Translations under genes and position numbers: made by a program
Part shown: positions 8,085 through 15,839 of the stretch, in pieces
How the letters are laid out: every line of letters starts with the position of its first letter
How positions within the stretch are numbered: position 1 is the first letter of the stretch
Notes under the pieces: model-generated
What the model was told of the DNA's origin: nothing
Databases searched by the model: none
What the model saw: only the letters and a program-made list of their open reading frames with translations
Assembly: GCA_002498455.1 (NCBI GenBank)
Contig: DAHO01000044.1
Span: forward strand, 720-23,395
Length of the DNA: 22,676 nucleotides
Origin: Euryarchaeota archaeon UBA602
Lineage (GTDB): Archaea; Thermoplasmatota; Poseidoniia; Poseidoniales; Thalassarchaeaceae
Reading direction: 5' to 3'

Positions 8085-9887
8085 TCAGATGAAACCGAAA
8101 CCATCCAGTTTCTGTGCAAAGGTGTAAATCATAATCGGCACCAAGATGATGCCCATGCCGTGACTACGACGGATTCCAATTCGTGGTGGCATCAATCCCA
8201 TCGCCGTCCCCACAATCAGAACACCGATTCCAATCCATCCGGTTGACAACCAGACTAAGATCGTGACAAATCCAATGACTCCCATCACCATGCTTCGAAG
8301 TGGAATCAACTCGTGTAGTTTCAGCATGCCCTGCCCGACCTTGATCATGACCGGTACAGCAAACAATCCGGCTCCAATGGTGATGGCCATCAATCGGATG
8401 TAATCGGAAGGTGGTTCAAGTCCAGTCCACTGGTCGATTGGATACATCATATTCAGTGCAAGTGCTGCACCCGAACGTGGGCGCAATACAAGGTATAGGA
8501 AGGTCAGAACCATCACGGTCACAGCTGTATTTGTGGCTGAAAGGACTGCAATCACTTCGAGATCTTGTTGACGAGTTTGGGCATCAAGGTCTTCCAACTC
8601 GGGGCTGCTTTCCTTGACTTCTCTGGCCTTCGCGAGCATGGCCTCATCCTCCATCTCTCGATCGACAAGTTCAGCTTGGTTGTCGCCGATGACTTCCACA
8701 TCTCCACCAACCTCAGTATCCCAATCAGCGTAATCTTCACCGTCAGAAGCGGAAATGAATCCTCCATCTTCGGGAACCTCCAATCCATGCATTCGTGCGG
8801 TTTCCGCACGATATTCCGCAATTCTTGCACGTGCAGCAGGATCATTGATTCCGCCGGGTCCATATTCAAAATCAGCCGGGATGTAATTGGGGTCTGTCAA
8901 TCTCCCCCAGAAGTTTCGAACCGTCATTACGACAACGGTTGCTTGGGCTGCAGTCATCCCAGGCAAAATGGCCATGACCGCGGCACAACACGAGGACAAG
9001 AAACACGGCACAATCAGGGGTTTCGCAGGTGGCAAATCCCAATTCGGTTCTTGTGGTGGCATCTCAGAAGTGGTGACATAAATGTCAATCAAATTTGCAA
9101 TTCCGAACAATCCAGCCAGTGCGGGCATGAGCAGAGTGGCAGAAGGCATGCCAACGGGGCTGCGACCGGGTAACTCGAACACGGCCCACCCATAGAATCC
9201 TGCGAGCAGGAAAAATGCGGTTGCAACCAACATTCCTGCCGCTCGAGAATTGTCTCCTAAGCGGAAATCAATGGCTTCGATTCTACGGTAGATTCTCCAT
9301 TTTCCGATGTGGAATGTGAATTCTTTCGGTTTGGATAAGGGCAACATTGCCCACTTCGTTGAGGCTTGGACCCAACTTGGCCATGCCAGTCGAGTGGTTT
9401 CGGTGAGGATCAGGAATACGGAAATGGCCAACAAGAGCCAAGGCAAAATGTCTCGACTGAGTTCATACAAACCCAGCCCCGGATTGGTACCAAACAGGAG
9501 CCGTGCAACCAATAGTAGCGGGATGCTCAATAGAAGTCCAAGTTGACTGCCACGAGCAGAATAGGCTACGCCCTGTGCTGCATGTCCCGAAATCAGCATT
9601 CGATGGCCGGGCAATAAAGCCAACGCAGTATCCCCATCAGGGGCTCCAATCAACGCACTAGGAATGTAATTTAGGAACGTGTGAACGGTCCCCATGGAGA
9701 CAATGATCGCAGCGACAGCCGAAAGTGGAATGCCCGCACCCACGGCGAGAGGTGACATGGAAAGCGCGATTAGAGCCACATTGTTCACGTGAAATCCGGG
9801 AATCAATCCAGTCATGCATCCAAGGAAGATTCCAATGAAGAATGAGCCCATGAGCCAAGCCCAATCAAGCATGTATCCTTCCAGCAT
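8085..9887 (-). CDS. TctA/DUF112-like (COG1784) polytopic membrane protein with a hydrophilic insertion
   Basis: The product is 600 aa. The N-terminal GLIPGFHVNN (27-36) and the weaker mid-protein echo ILPGMTAAQAT (307-317) match the paired signatures of the TctA family, as in archaeal COG1784 proteins. The C-terminal LMPPRIGIRRSHGMGIILVP (565-584) also matches that family. Roughly ten or more membrane segments are visible, in two blocks (10-325 and 445-590). Between them, residues about 325-445 are hydrophilic, acidic and partly helical (AARARIAEYRAETARMHG, EMEDEAMLAKAREVKE). Family members are usually near 400 aa, so this insertion accounts for the extra length. TctA proteins are the large membrane subunit of tricarboxylate transporters; the archaeal branch has no proven substrate that I know of. 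A GGGGTGA site lies 4 nt before the ATG, just after the OB-protein stop. Confidence 0.8.
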   Translation of the reverse strand: MLEGYMLDWAWLMGSFFIGIFLGCMTGLIPGFHVNNVALIALSMSPLAVGAGIPLSAVAAIIVSMGTVHTFLNYIPSALIGAPDGDTALALLPGHRMLISGHAAQGVAYSARGSQLGLLLSIPLLLVARLLFGTNPGLGLYELSRDILPWLLLAISVFLILTETTRLAWPSWVQASTKWAMLPLSKPKEFTFHIGKWRIYRRIEAIDFRLGDNSRAAGMLVATAFFLLAGFYGWAVFELPGRSPVGMPSATLLMPALAGLFGIANLIDIYVTTSEMPPQEPNWDLPPAKPLIVPCFLSSCCAAVMAILPGMTAAQATVVVMTVRNFWGRLTDPNYIPADFEYGPGGINDPAARARIAEYRAETARMHGLEVPEDGGFISASDGEDYADWDTEVGGDVEVIGDNQAELVDREMEDEAMLAKAREVKESSPELEDLDAQTRQQDLEVIAVLSATNTAVTVMVLTFLYLVLRPRSGAALALNMMYPIDQWTGLEPPSDYIRLMAITIGAGLFAVPVMIKVGQGMLKLHELIPLRSMVMGVIGFVTILVWLSTGWIGIGVLIVGTAMGLMPPRIGIRRSHGMGIILVPIMIYTFAQKLDGFGFI

Positions 9888-9891
9888 AGTG

Positions 9892-9898
9892 TCACCCC
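9892..9898 (-). promoter_or_regulatory. Ribosome-binding site for the TctA-like gene
   Basis: GGGGTGA on the minus strand lies 4 nt before the ATG at 9887 and touches the last base of the upstream TAG stop. It supports that ATG over a second in-frame ATG at codon 6. A 7-bp direct repeat, TGACACT, flanks the site (9888-9894 and 9902-9908). Confidence 0.6.
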
Positions 9899-11478
9899 TA
9901 CAGTGTCAAACATAGTTGTGTACCTGGGTCGCTGGTAGCATCAATTGCAACCAATCGCCCCGTCCACACCTGTACACCGGTGCTATTGCCCCCTTCATCA
10001 AACCCGACTTCAGTCGCAGTTCCATCATCAAACAGGCAAATTCGCTGTTCACTACCGGACGCCAACAGCCACAAATCCCCTTCATCGGTCTGATTCAATT
10101 CCGCGTTGACATTGACTAGCGTGTTGACTTGCCAAGTCCAAGCATCCCAGCCTGCACTCCATGAGAACGTATCTGGGGGGATGTCAACCGAACCAACTGC
10201 GTATAGGGGGACATCAAGCATGATGCGCCCTTCAGCTTCATTCCAAATAACGGTGGCATTGTAGAATTCAATGTACGTGCCCTTCTCAATCCATTCCGCA
10301 TGAGCGCCTGCAATTTGGAATCTTAGGGTTGTGGATCGCTCCATGTAGTCTTTCCCATCGCCAAGATATCCCTTGTCATAATCTGGTGAAACCGCGCCGG
10401 TGGTCCAACCGGCCACATTCACTTCTTGTCCAATCCAATCGGTCGGATTTGCGGCGATGGTCGCCAATGAGGTAAAATCTCCAATCAAGATGCCAACAGG
10501 GTTCAGAACATGATTCTCATCGCTCATCTGCAGGCAAATCTGAGCTCGATCTTCGGACCAAACCAAACGCCCGGAGAATCCATCTTCGGGTAACGTACCA
10601 TTCCAGCCAACGGTCGGAATCATACAAATGATACCCACATTTTGTCCACCTGGTGCTACAATCCAGTGTTCACCATGATCGATTTCCAAATCTCCATCGT
10701 CATCAAGCCAAGTGTATGTACCCTCGACATAGACGAGTTTGCCAATGTCATATGACCACGTTTCAGCGGCTACCGCCCATGACAATCGCTTCGCACCTGC
10801 TGGATGTGTGACTTCAACTGTCGAAGATTGGACCACAATCGACCAGCGGTAATTTCGTTCATCCCATTGAACCCAACCGGTCAAGTTCACCTTAGAACCG
10901 GCTTCGATCCACTCTGTCACACGGCCCTGCAAAGATACGGATAATCGATGGTCACTATCGAGGTAGGAGGGGTTGTCAATCAGGGTAAAACTCTGCCAAG
11001 TTACGTTTGGTTCTAGCGCATCCGAAAGATATCCGGAGAGATTGACCACGCGCGATTCGTAAGCGGATGCATTGGCAGAAATATCATTCAATGTTGTATC
11101 AAACATAATGACTTCAGCGCCGGCTTTCTCGGTAATTGCACCCATACCCTTGGAATTGATCCAAATCTTCCCGTTGTATTGCACAACTTCTCCTTCGACG
11201 ATGACAGTGGAACCAATCGGTGGGACTTCACTGGTGTCATACCATCGGATTTTCACGACATTGGGCGCATCTTCAACTTGTAAATCAACGCGATCGGATC
11301 CATCACTGTAGGGGTCGCGGACCCAAGAAATCAGGGTCCCTTCGACTTTCACCGTTTCAGATAGGTGCTCGTGCACTTCATCAATTTCGATACGATCTGG
11401 TTCTCGAACGACAGCATAGAAATTCAGCGTTGAGACCAAGAGAACGGACAAAAAGAACGCAGCCCACATCTTCGACAT
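9898..11478 (-). CDS. Exported protein with about five predicted OB-fold repeats
   Basis: The product is 526 aa, with an N-terminal hydrophobic segment (residues 4-22) serving as signal peptide or anchor. The rest repeats a pattern of vxVxGxl...(30-40 residues)...GsxVxvxGxVxxxxgxixl. I place repeats at about 40-115, 140-225, 245-320, 348-428 and 452-526. The first is the clearest, with VKVEGTLISWV, IRWYD, GSTVIVEGEVVQYNGKIWI. This resembles tRNA-anti/RPA-type OB folds, which bind nucleic acid or oligosaccharides; the later repeats are inferred from pattern only. No catalytic motif is seen, and the protein is rich in Trp, Asp and Glu. It is the first gene of the minus-strand cluster, 10 bp before the TctA-like gene. 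An unusually complete ribosome-binding site, AGGAGGTG, precedes it by 10 nt. Confidence 0.65.
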   Translation of the reverse strand: MSKMWAAFFLSVLLVSTLNFYAVVREPDRIEIDEVHEHLSETVKVEGTLISWVRDPYSDGSDRVDLQVEDAPNVVKIRWYDTSEVPPIGSTVIVEGEVVQYNGKIWINSKGMGAITEKAGAEVIMFDTTLNDISANASAYESRVVNLSGYLSDALEPNVTWQSFTLIDNPSYLDSDHRLSVSLQGRVTEWIEAGSKVNLTGWVQWDERNYRWSIVVQSSTVEVTHPAGAKRLSWAVAAETWSYDIGKLVYVEGTYTWLDDDGDLEIDHGEHWIVAPGGQNVGIICMIPTVGWNGTLPEDGFSGRLVWSEDRAQICLQMSDENHVLNPVGILIGDFTSLATIAANPTDWIGQEVNVAGWTTGAVSPDYDKGYLGDGKDYMERSTTLRFQIAGAHAEWIEKGTYIEFYNATVIWNEAEGRIMLDVPLYAVGSVDIPPDTFSWSAGWDAWTWQVNTLVNVNAELNQTDEGDLWLLASGSEQRICLFDDGTATEVGFDEGGNSTGVQVWTGRLVAIDATSDPGTQLCLTL

Positions 11479-11488
11479 GAACTACCGA

Positions 11489-11496
11489 CACCTCCT
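11489..11496 (-). promoter_or_regulatory. Full-length Shine-Dalgarno site AGGAGGTG
   Basis: AGGAGGTG on the minus strand is fully complementary to the conserved anti-Shine-Dalgarno end of archaeal 16S rRNA. It lies 10 nt before the ATG at 11478 and fixes that start. It forms the right part of a weak 4-bp inverted repeat (CCTC/GAGG, 11491-11502). Confidence 0.6.
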
Positions 11497-11535
11497 GAGA
11501 GGCATGAACCTTGCCGAATACGCCGGTGGTCTCAT

Positions 11536-12828
11536 TTGCTGGATTGTTATCGGTCAAACGTGGGCAGAATACTGACATTCGTCGTTACGCTGCTGCTTTT
11601 CAGCATCGGTACCTCCCCACTCTCGTTGGAGGATGTCTCAAGCATTCGCCATTCCGAAGACCAAATTCTTTCGGCCCCACTGGTGACTTGGAATGTTGGA
11701 GATTCATGGGTGTATGACATTGAATTGGATGCTGTGTTGTTGGTCGAGGATAGCCCGGACCTGGCAGGCTCATCTCTAGATTTGCTTTACGGGGATGCCA
11801 CGATTACGGTTGCTGCAGCTACCTTGCACAATGTATCTGGGCAATTGATTCCTTCATACCGTTTGGATATCGATGCCTATGCGACTGGAGCCGGTCGCTT
11901 CCCCGAGCCCAATACGGGCATCTTTGCATCAGGTGAACTGCTCGTCAATTATCAAGAAGTTCGATGGGTCCGGATGTCGGATTTGGCCGTAATTAGCCGA
12001 GTTCAATCCCTGGATCTTGACTTCGATGCCTTCGGGATTTGGACCACGGGTATCGCCGATTTTGATCATGAACACCATTATTTCCCACCCCAGGAGGTGA
12101 ATGATTTCCCCATGATTGTCAATGAAAGTTGGAACTCCGTTTTCGTACACACGGAAATCTGGACGGGGAGCGGGGGGCCGGTGCAAATTTCTGAGGATGT
12201 TGTCGAAACAGAGGAAGTGATTGTTTACAAAGTCGCAGAAATCGGTCCAAGCCCAGCCACTTATCCTGGCTGTGAGGAATCGTATCGGGTTTGGTGGAAC
12301 AATACGAATGGAGATTTGTTGGAAGATCGCTGGTGGTGTCCCTCCATAGCTTTTGATGTCTATTGGTGGACGGATGATATTGCCTTGGAAGGCGTGGATG
12401 CAAAATTTTGGTTGACAGATTACATCCCGATCGTGTCTGCAGAAGTGGGGGTTGAAATCGAGACCGCAGTTTCACCCCTAAACCAAATGATCAATGTCAC
12501 TGTGACCGGTCCAGAAGGAGAATCCGGGACACTATGGCATCATGCCACCATGTACAATTTTACTCTTGAGGACGGCCATGTGACCTTGTCAGTCCAGGTT
12601 GGAAATCGAATGGATGACACGCCGACTAGCATTGATTGGGCCACCCACGGTATCATCGCATGTGTGAATGTTCAATCTGCATCAATGGTCTGTGGTGGTT
12701 CAACCCTGACGCTTGAAGGGAGTGCAATTGGAGCTCTGCTTCGACAAGATGCCATTCAACGAGCCCCCTTGGTGTTAGACATTGGACATGAAAATGCCCA
12801 GCGTTTGGGGCTCTCATTCCGATTTTGA
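11536..12828 (+). CDS. Exported protein of unknown function with GDSWVYD motif
   Basis: The product is up to 430 aa. A signal peptide lies at about residues 9-28 (GRILTFVVTLLLFSIGT). The start is uncertain: there is no ATG, and the candidates are the TTG at 11536 and the GTG at 11560, the latter placing the hydrophobic core right after the start. The mature part begins TWNVGDSWVYDIEL, a GDxWxY motif also present in the convergent neighbour. It continues with beta-rich sequence carrying several NxT/NxS sites. No C-terminal membrane segment is seen, so the protein is probably released or tethered by an uncleaved N-terminal segment. I recognise no enzyme motif. It is transcribed divergently from the OB-fold cluster across a 57-bp gap, and its last 15 bp overlap the end of the opposing gene. 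Confidence 0.7.
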   Translation: MLDCYRSNVGRILTFVVTLLLFSIGTSPLSLEDVSSIRHSEDQILSAPLVTWNVGDSWVYDIELDAVLLVEDSPDLAGSSLDLLYGDATITVAAATLHNVSGQLIPSYRLDIDAYATGAGRFPEPNTGIFASGELLVNYQEVRWVRMSDLAVISRVQSLDLDFDAFGIWTTGIADFDHEHHYFPPQEVNDFPMIVNESWNSVFVHTEIWTGSGGPVQISEDVVETEEVIVYKVAEIGPSPATYPGCEESYRVWWNNTNGDLLEDRWWCPSIAFDVYWWTDDIALEGVDAKFWLTDYIPIVSAEVGVEIETAVSPLNQMINVTVTGPEGESGTLWHHATMYNFTLEDGHVTLSVQVGNRMDDTPTSIDWATHGIIACVNVQSASMVCGGSTLTLEGSAIGALLRQDAIQRAPLVLDIGHENAQRLGLSFRF

Positions 12829-13788
12829 ACGCTGTATAGCGGCGATGCCGATTGCAGTGATTGCTGTGATGAGAGAAGGTGCAGGCAACCCATTGCTTGT
12901 GACCACTGTGTTGACGACGTTCTCTGCAGAATAATCGTGATCGGTAAGAGTAGCTGACAACAATAGCGTACCGTTGAAAAAATGCTGAGTTTTGACGAGA
13001 TATCCCTCTTCATGATACCAATTGGTACTGGTTCTAGATTCGCCGACAATTTGTTGTTCCATTCGAATGGTAGGAACGGTATCAAGATTGTATTCTCCGA
13101 CAGCGATTTCAACTTCTTCGGCGGCTGTCCAAGTCACTTGTCGAGCGATGTTATCCGTCACACGACTGGTTTCATTCCACAACGCTCGATTGATTCGCTC
13201 TTCGGTGACAATGGTTCGCGTTATGGTTTCTGCAAAGTCCCACTCGTGGCCAACTTCAATGCCACTGGGCCACAAACCGTCCCGCTCAATGATTTCCTCC
13301 GTGGTCAACCTTGACTCGATATAGTTGTCTTCACCGCCTCCACTAAACCAAGTTTCCAGCGTAATCGTTTCAACACGTTTCTCGAAAGCACTCGCTCCCG
13401 TCGGCATCCAGACCTTGATGTTGGTCGTGACATTCAGTGTCATCGTATCGTTGGTGTAATCAGTACTTCCCGGTGTGAAGTGCACAGTCATGTTGACTGA
13501 ATGTTCAATGATGCTGACTCTACAATTCGTATCTTCGCCTCCAAGATTGATGTTTTCTTGGTCTTGAAATGTAAGTCGCATTGGGACATCTTCAGTGAGG
13601 TTGAGCCGTTCATAGTCGGGACTTTCACCCTCCATTTTCGCTTCATATTCAGCAAACACAGCTGCCGTCCAACCGTCGTACTCAAACCAATCTCCACTTT
13701 GGAAATCAGGCTGTGTAATCGTGATCGCAGAGGCAGTCGAAGTCGCTAGAAGGCCGACGATGACCAATGCCAACCAGTGCCTGCGCAT
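12814..13788 (-). CDS. Exported protein with GDWFEYDG motif and a C-terminal sorting/anchor segment
   Basis: The product is 324 aa. The signal peptide is MRRHWLALVIVGLLATSTASA. The mature chain starts ITITQPDFQSGDWFEYDGW, sharing the GDxWxY element with the neighbouring 430-aa protein. The body is predicted beta-rich with multiple N-glycosylation-type sites (NMT, NDT, NVT, NET, NGT). The end is tripartite: GLPAPS, then a short hydrophobic segment LITAITAIGIAAI, then QRSKSE. This resembles archaeal CTERM-type sorting signals, although the canonical PGF motif is absent. No enzyme function is recognised. The ATG at 13788 is well supported by the signal peptide. A 5-bp inverted repeat lies 7 nt upstream, in the region shared with the divergent subtilase gene. 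Confidence 0.7.
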   Translation of the reverse strand: MRRHWLALVIVGLLATSTASAITITQPDFQSGDWFEYDGWTAAVFAEYEAKMEGESPDYERLNLTEDVPMRLTFQDQENINLGGEDTNCRVSIIEHSVNMTVHFTPGSTDYTNDTMTLNVTTNIKVWMPTGASAFEKRVETITLETWFSGGGEDNYIESRLTTEEIIERDGLWPSGIEVGHEWDFAETITRTIVTEERINRALWNETSRVTDNIARQVTWTAAEEVEIAVGEYNLDTVPTIRMEQQIVGESRTSTNWYHEEGYLVKTQHFFNGTLLLSATLTDHDYSAENVVNTVVTSNGLPAPSLITAITAIGIAAIQRSKSE

Positions 13789-13795
13789 GGTATTC

Positions 13796-13811
13796 GACTC
13801 TGGGCTGAGTC
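13796..13811 (-). promoter_or_regulatory. 5-bp inverted repeat before the 13788 start
   Basis: GACTC and GAGTC flank a 6-nt loop and end 7 nt before the ATG at 13788. No gene ends here, because this is a divergent intergenic region, so it cannot be a terminator. The stem is short and could arise by chance on its own. Confidence 0.35.
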
Positions 13812-13841
13812 CTTCAATGGAGCACCTTCCACGGAACCGTT

Positions 13842-13855
13842 TGATTGAATAATCA
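13842..13855. promoter_or_regulatory. AT-rich dyad / TATA-like element between divergent genes
   Basis: TGATT and AATCA flank GAAT. This is the most AT-rich stretch of the 92-bp divergent gap and lies about 26-39 bp before the subtilase ATG at 13881, where a TATA/BRE element would sit for a leaderless or short-leader transcript. It is a promoter candidate only. Confidence 0.35.
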
Positions 13856-13861
13856 GACCCT

Positions 13862-13876
13862 TCACCCGTAGGGTGA
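13862..13876 (+). promoter_or_regulatory. 6-bp hairpin whose right arm contains the ribosome-binding site
   Basis: TCACCC and GGGTGA pair perfectly around a GTA loop and end 4 nt before the ATG at 13881. GGTGA in the right arm matches the ribosome-binding site and 4-nt spacing used by the 8016 and 9887 starts. If the hairpin is transcribed, it would hide that site. If transcription starts only about 25 bp after the TATA-like element, part of it could instead be a DNA operator. Confidence 0.5.
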
Positions 13877-13880
13877 TACC

Positions 13881-15824
13881 ATGTCTGAGAATCGCTATCG
13901 CGCCATCCTCGCTATTGCCGCCATCGGGTTGTTTGTGTTCCCTGTTACGGTCGCAGCAGTTGCCACCCCAGTCACACCGCAACCTCAGGAAGAGGTCCAT
14001 TGGTGGGAAGACACACTCATGGACAAGGACAAGGATGGCATCGATGATGACATCTGGGTTGCTCTAAACAACACTGACTTTGAGTGGGTCGATGAAAATG
14101 GTCACATTGATGTCATAGTCAACTTGGATCATTTGCCGACTGAAGACGACGTAACCCTTTTGCAAAATGAACTTGATTTCGTTCATCTTCACACCTTCCA
14201 CCTGATTGACAGCATTGCAGGATCAGTTGCAGTCGAGGACATTGTCCCGATGTCCCGGCTCCCCGGAGTCGTGATGGTTGAATTGGATAGTGTGTTGCAA
14301 ATCGTAAACTCCGACATGAAGGATACCCATGGGGTCTGGGACGTTTACGAAGCCACAGGGTATGACGGTGCTGGCAGTGTTGTTGCGATTATTGATACGG
14401 GTATCGACGGAGAACACGTGGGTCTCGATGATTTGGACGATGACAACAGCACAGATGATCCGAAAATCATCGCCTTCTACGATGTCATCAATAATCCGGG
14501 GCTGACCAATGGATCGGAAGTATTCCCCTATGATGACCAAGGACATGGGTCACACTGTGCAGGGACAACCGCTGGAACGGGCGCTCCTAACTATGAGCAC
14601 ACTGGAGTCGCACCACAGGCTCAATTGGTTGGTGTGAAAGTCCTCGATGCAGGTGGCTCTGGTTCGTTTGCGGGTGTCATGATGGGCATGGAGTGGACGG
14701 TGGACAAGCGCCATGAGTTCAACATCCGAGCCGCCAGCATGAGTTTGGGTGGTCCAGGAATCATTGAGATGACTGCTGCAGAGGAAGAGAGTGTTGCGCG
14801 CATGGCCAATGAGATGGTCCGTTCCGGTGTTGCATTGTTCATCGCCGCAGGTAACAACGGTGTCACGGCACAAATTGGAACTCCCGGTAGTGCAGAGGAT
14901 GTCATCACAGTCGGCGCATTGGACAAGGGTGATGATCCGGGCATTGCAATTTATTCAAGTCAAGGTCCAACCGAAGAAGGTCGTATCAAACCCAATCTTG
15001 CTTTCGTTGGCTCAAGTGTGATGTCAGTGCAATACAATTCAGGAACCGGTTACACCAGCATGTCTGGAACCAGCATGGCCACACCTGGTGCAGCCGGTGT
15101 CGCGGCATTGATGTACCAAGCCAATCCGGAACTGTCTCCATTTGATGTACGAAATATCATGCAAGAAACTGCAGAATACAGACCCTGTCATCATGCGGGT
15201 GCAAACGAGCCCTGCCCGGAAACGGACGGACCCCACAACCCCAAGCCACGTCAGAACAACGTGTATGGGCACGGCGAAGTTCGAGCCCATCCTGCGGTGA
15301 TGGAAGCCGCCAACCAAGTGTACGGGTTTACCGAAATCGTTGCAGTCAATCTATCGACGCCGAGTATGGCGGACAACAAGATTCACGTCGGCCAGGGAGA
15401 TTCAATCAGCTTCAAGATTGAAGGTGCTGCTGAAAAGGTGCAGTGGCGAACTTGGGATATGCGAGACGAGTGGATGGATTTGAACAGCTTTGTTGCGGGT
15501 TCACAAGAGTTTGAAATCGAGCATGACTTGTTTGTCGATCGCTTGCAGTACCTGCCGGGAAACACGATTGAAGGCAATCAGACCCTGATGGTTCGAGCAT
15601 TGGTTGGTAGCAACTCGAGTGCCAACGTGGTCGCTCACTTGCACATCATGGGGAGTGAGAAGGCACCTGCAGAAATGGACGACTCTGGATTCTTGAGTAC
15701 GGGCATGATTGTTGCAGGACTATCGTCTCTGTTGTTCCTCTCGCTGGCAGCCGCAGCTGTCCTGTACATGCAATTGCAAAATCTCCGTGAAGGAGTCGAT
15801 TTTGTCGAAGCGCCCCCAGAGTAG
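13881..15824 (+). CDS. Membrane-anchored subtilisin-like serine protease (S8)
   Basis: The product is 647 aa. The signal peptide is at about 1-27 (AILAIAAIGLFVFPVTVAA). A short Asp-rich segment DKDKDGIDDD (48-57) resembles a calcium-binding repeat and precedes a propeptide-like domain (about 70-145). The catalytic domain has D172 in AIIDTGID, H222 in DDQGHGSHCAGT, oxyanion N325 in AAGNNG and S398 in SGTSMATP, so the full triad is intact. A beta-rich domain follows. A membrane segment (about 606-630, IVAGLSSLLFLSLAAAAVLY) and a short cytoplasmic tail end the protein. It should degrade proteins at the outer face of the cell. It is the first gene of the rightward cluster, 15 bp before the membrane-protein gene. 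Confidence 0.93.
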   Translation: MSENRYRAILAIAAIGLFVFPVTVAAVATPVTPQPQEEVHWWEDTLMDKDKDGIDDDIWVALNNTDFEWVDENGHIDVIVNLDHLPTEDDVTLLQNELDFVHLHTFHLIDSIAGSVAVEDIVPMSRLPGVVMVELDSVLQIVNSDMKDTHGVWDVYEATGYDGAGSVVAIIDTGIDGEHVGLDDLDDDNSTDDPKIIAFYDVINNPGLTNGSEVFPYDDQGHGSHCAGTTAGTGAPNYEHTGVAPQAQLVGVKVLDAGGSGSFAGVMMGMEWTVDKRHEFNIRAASMSLGGPGIIEMTAAEEESVARMANEMVRSGVALFIAAGNNGVTAQIGTPGSAEDVITVGALDKGDDPGIAIYSSQGPTEEGRIKPNLAFVGSSVMSVQYNSGTGYTSMSGTSMATPGAAGVAALMYQANPELSPFDVRNIMQETAEYRPCHHAGANEPCPETDGPHNPKPRQNNVYGHGEVRAHPAVMEAANQVYGFTEIVAVNLSTPSMADNKIHVGQGDSISFKIEGAAEKVQWRTWDMRDEWMDLNSFVAGSQEFEIEHDLFVDRLQYLPGNTIEGNQTLMVRALVGSNSSANVVAHLHIMGSEKAPAEMDDSGFLSTGMIVAGLSSLLFLSLAAAAVLYMQLQNLREGVDFVEAPPE

Positions 15825-15839
15825 AATCAAGGGATTTGA

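Noticed and set aside
8017..8085. N-terminal extension of the giant surface protein to the ATG at 8085
   Set aside because: The extra 23 residues precede a clear signal peptide and are encoded by the tandem inverted repeats. A GGTGAG site sits at the right distance from 8016.
11491..11502. CCTC/GAGG inverted repeat before the OB-fold gene
   Set aside because: The 4-bp symmetry follows from the strong AGGAGG ribosome-binding site and is likely to be chance.
14223..14944. Long antisense frames inside the subtilase gene
   Set aside because: They are shadows of a GC-balanced coding sequence with intact S8 motifs on the plus strand.
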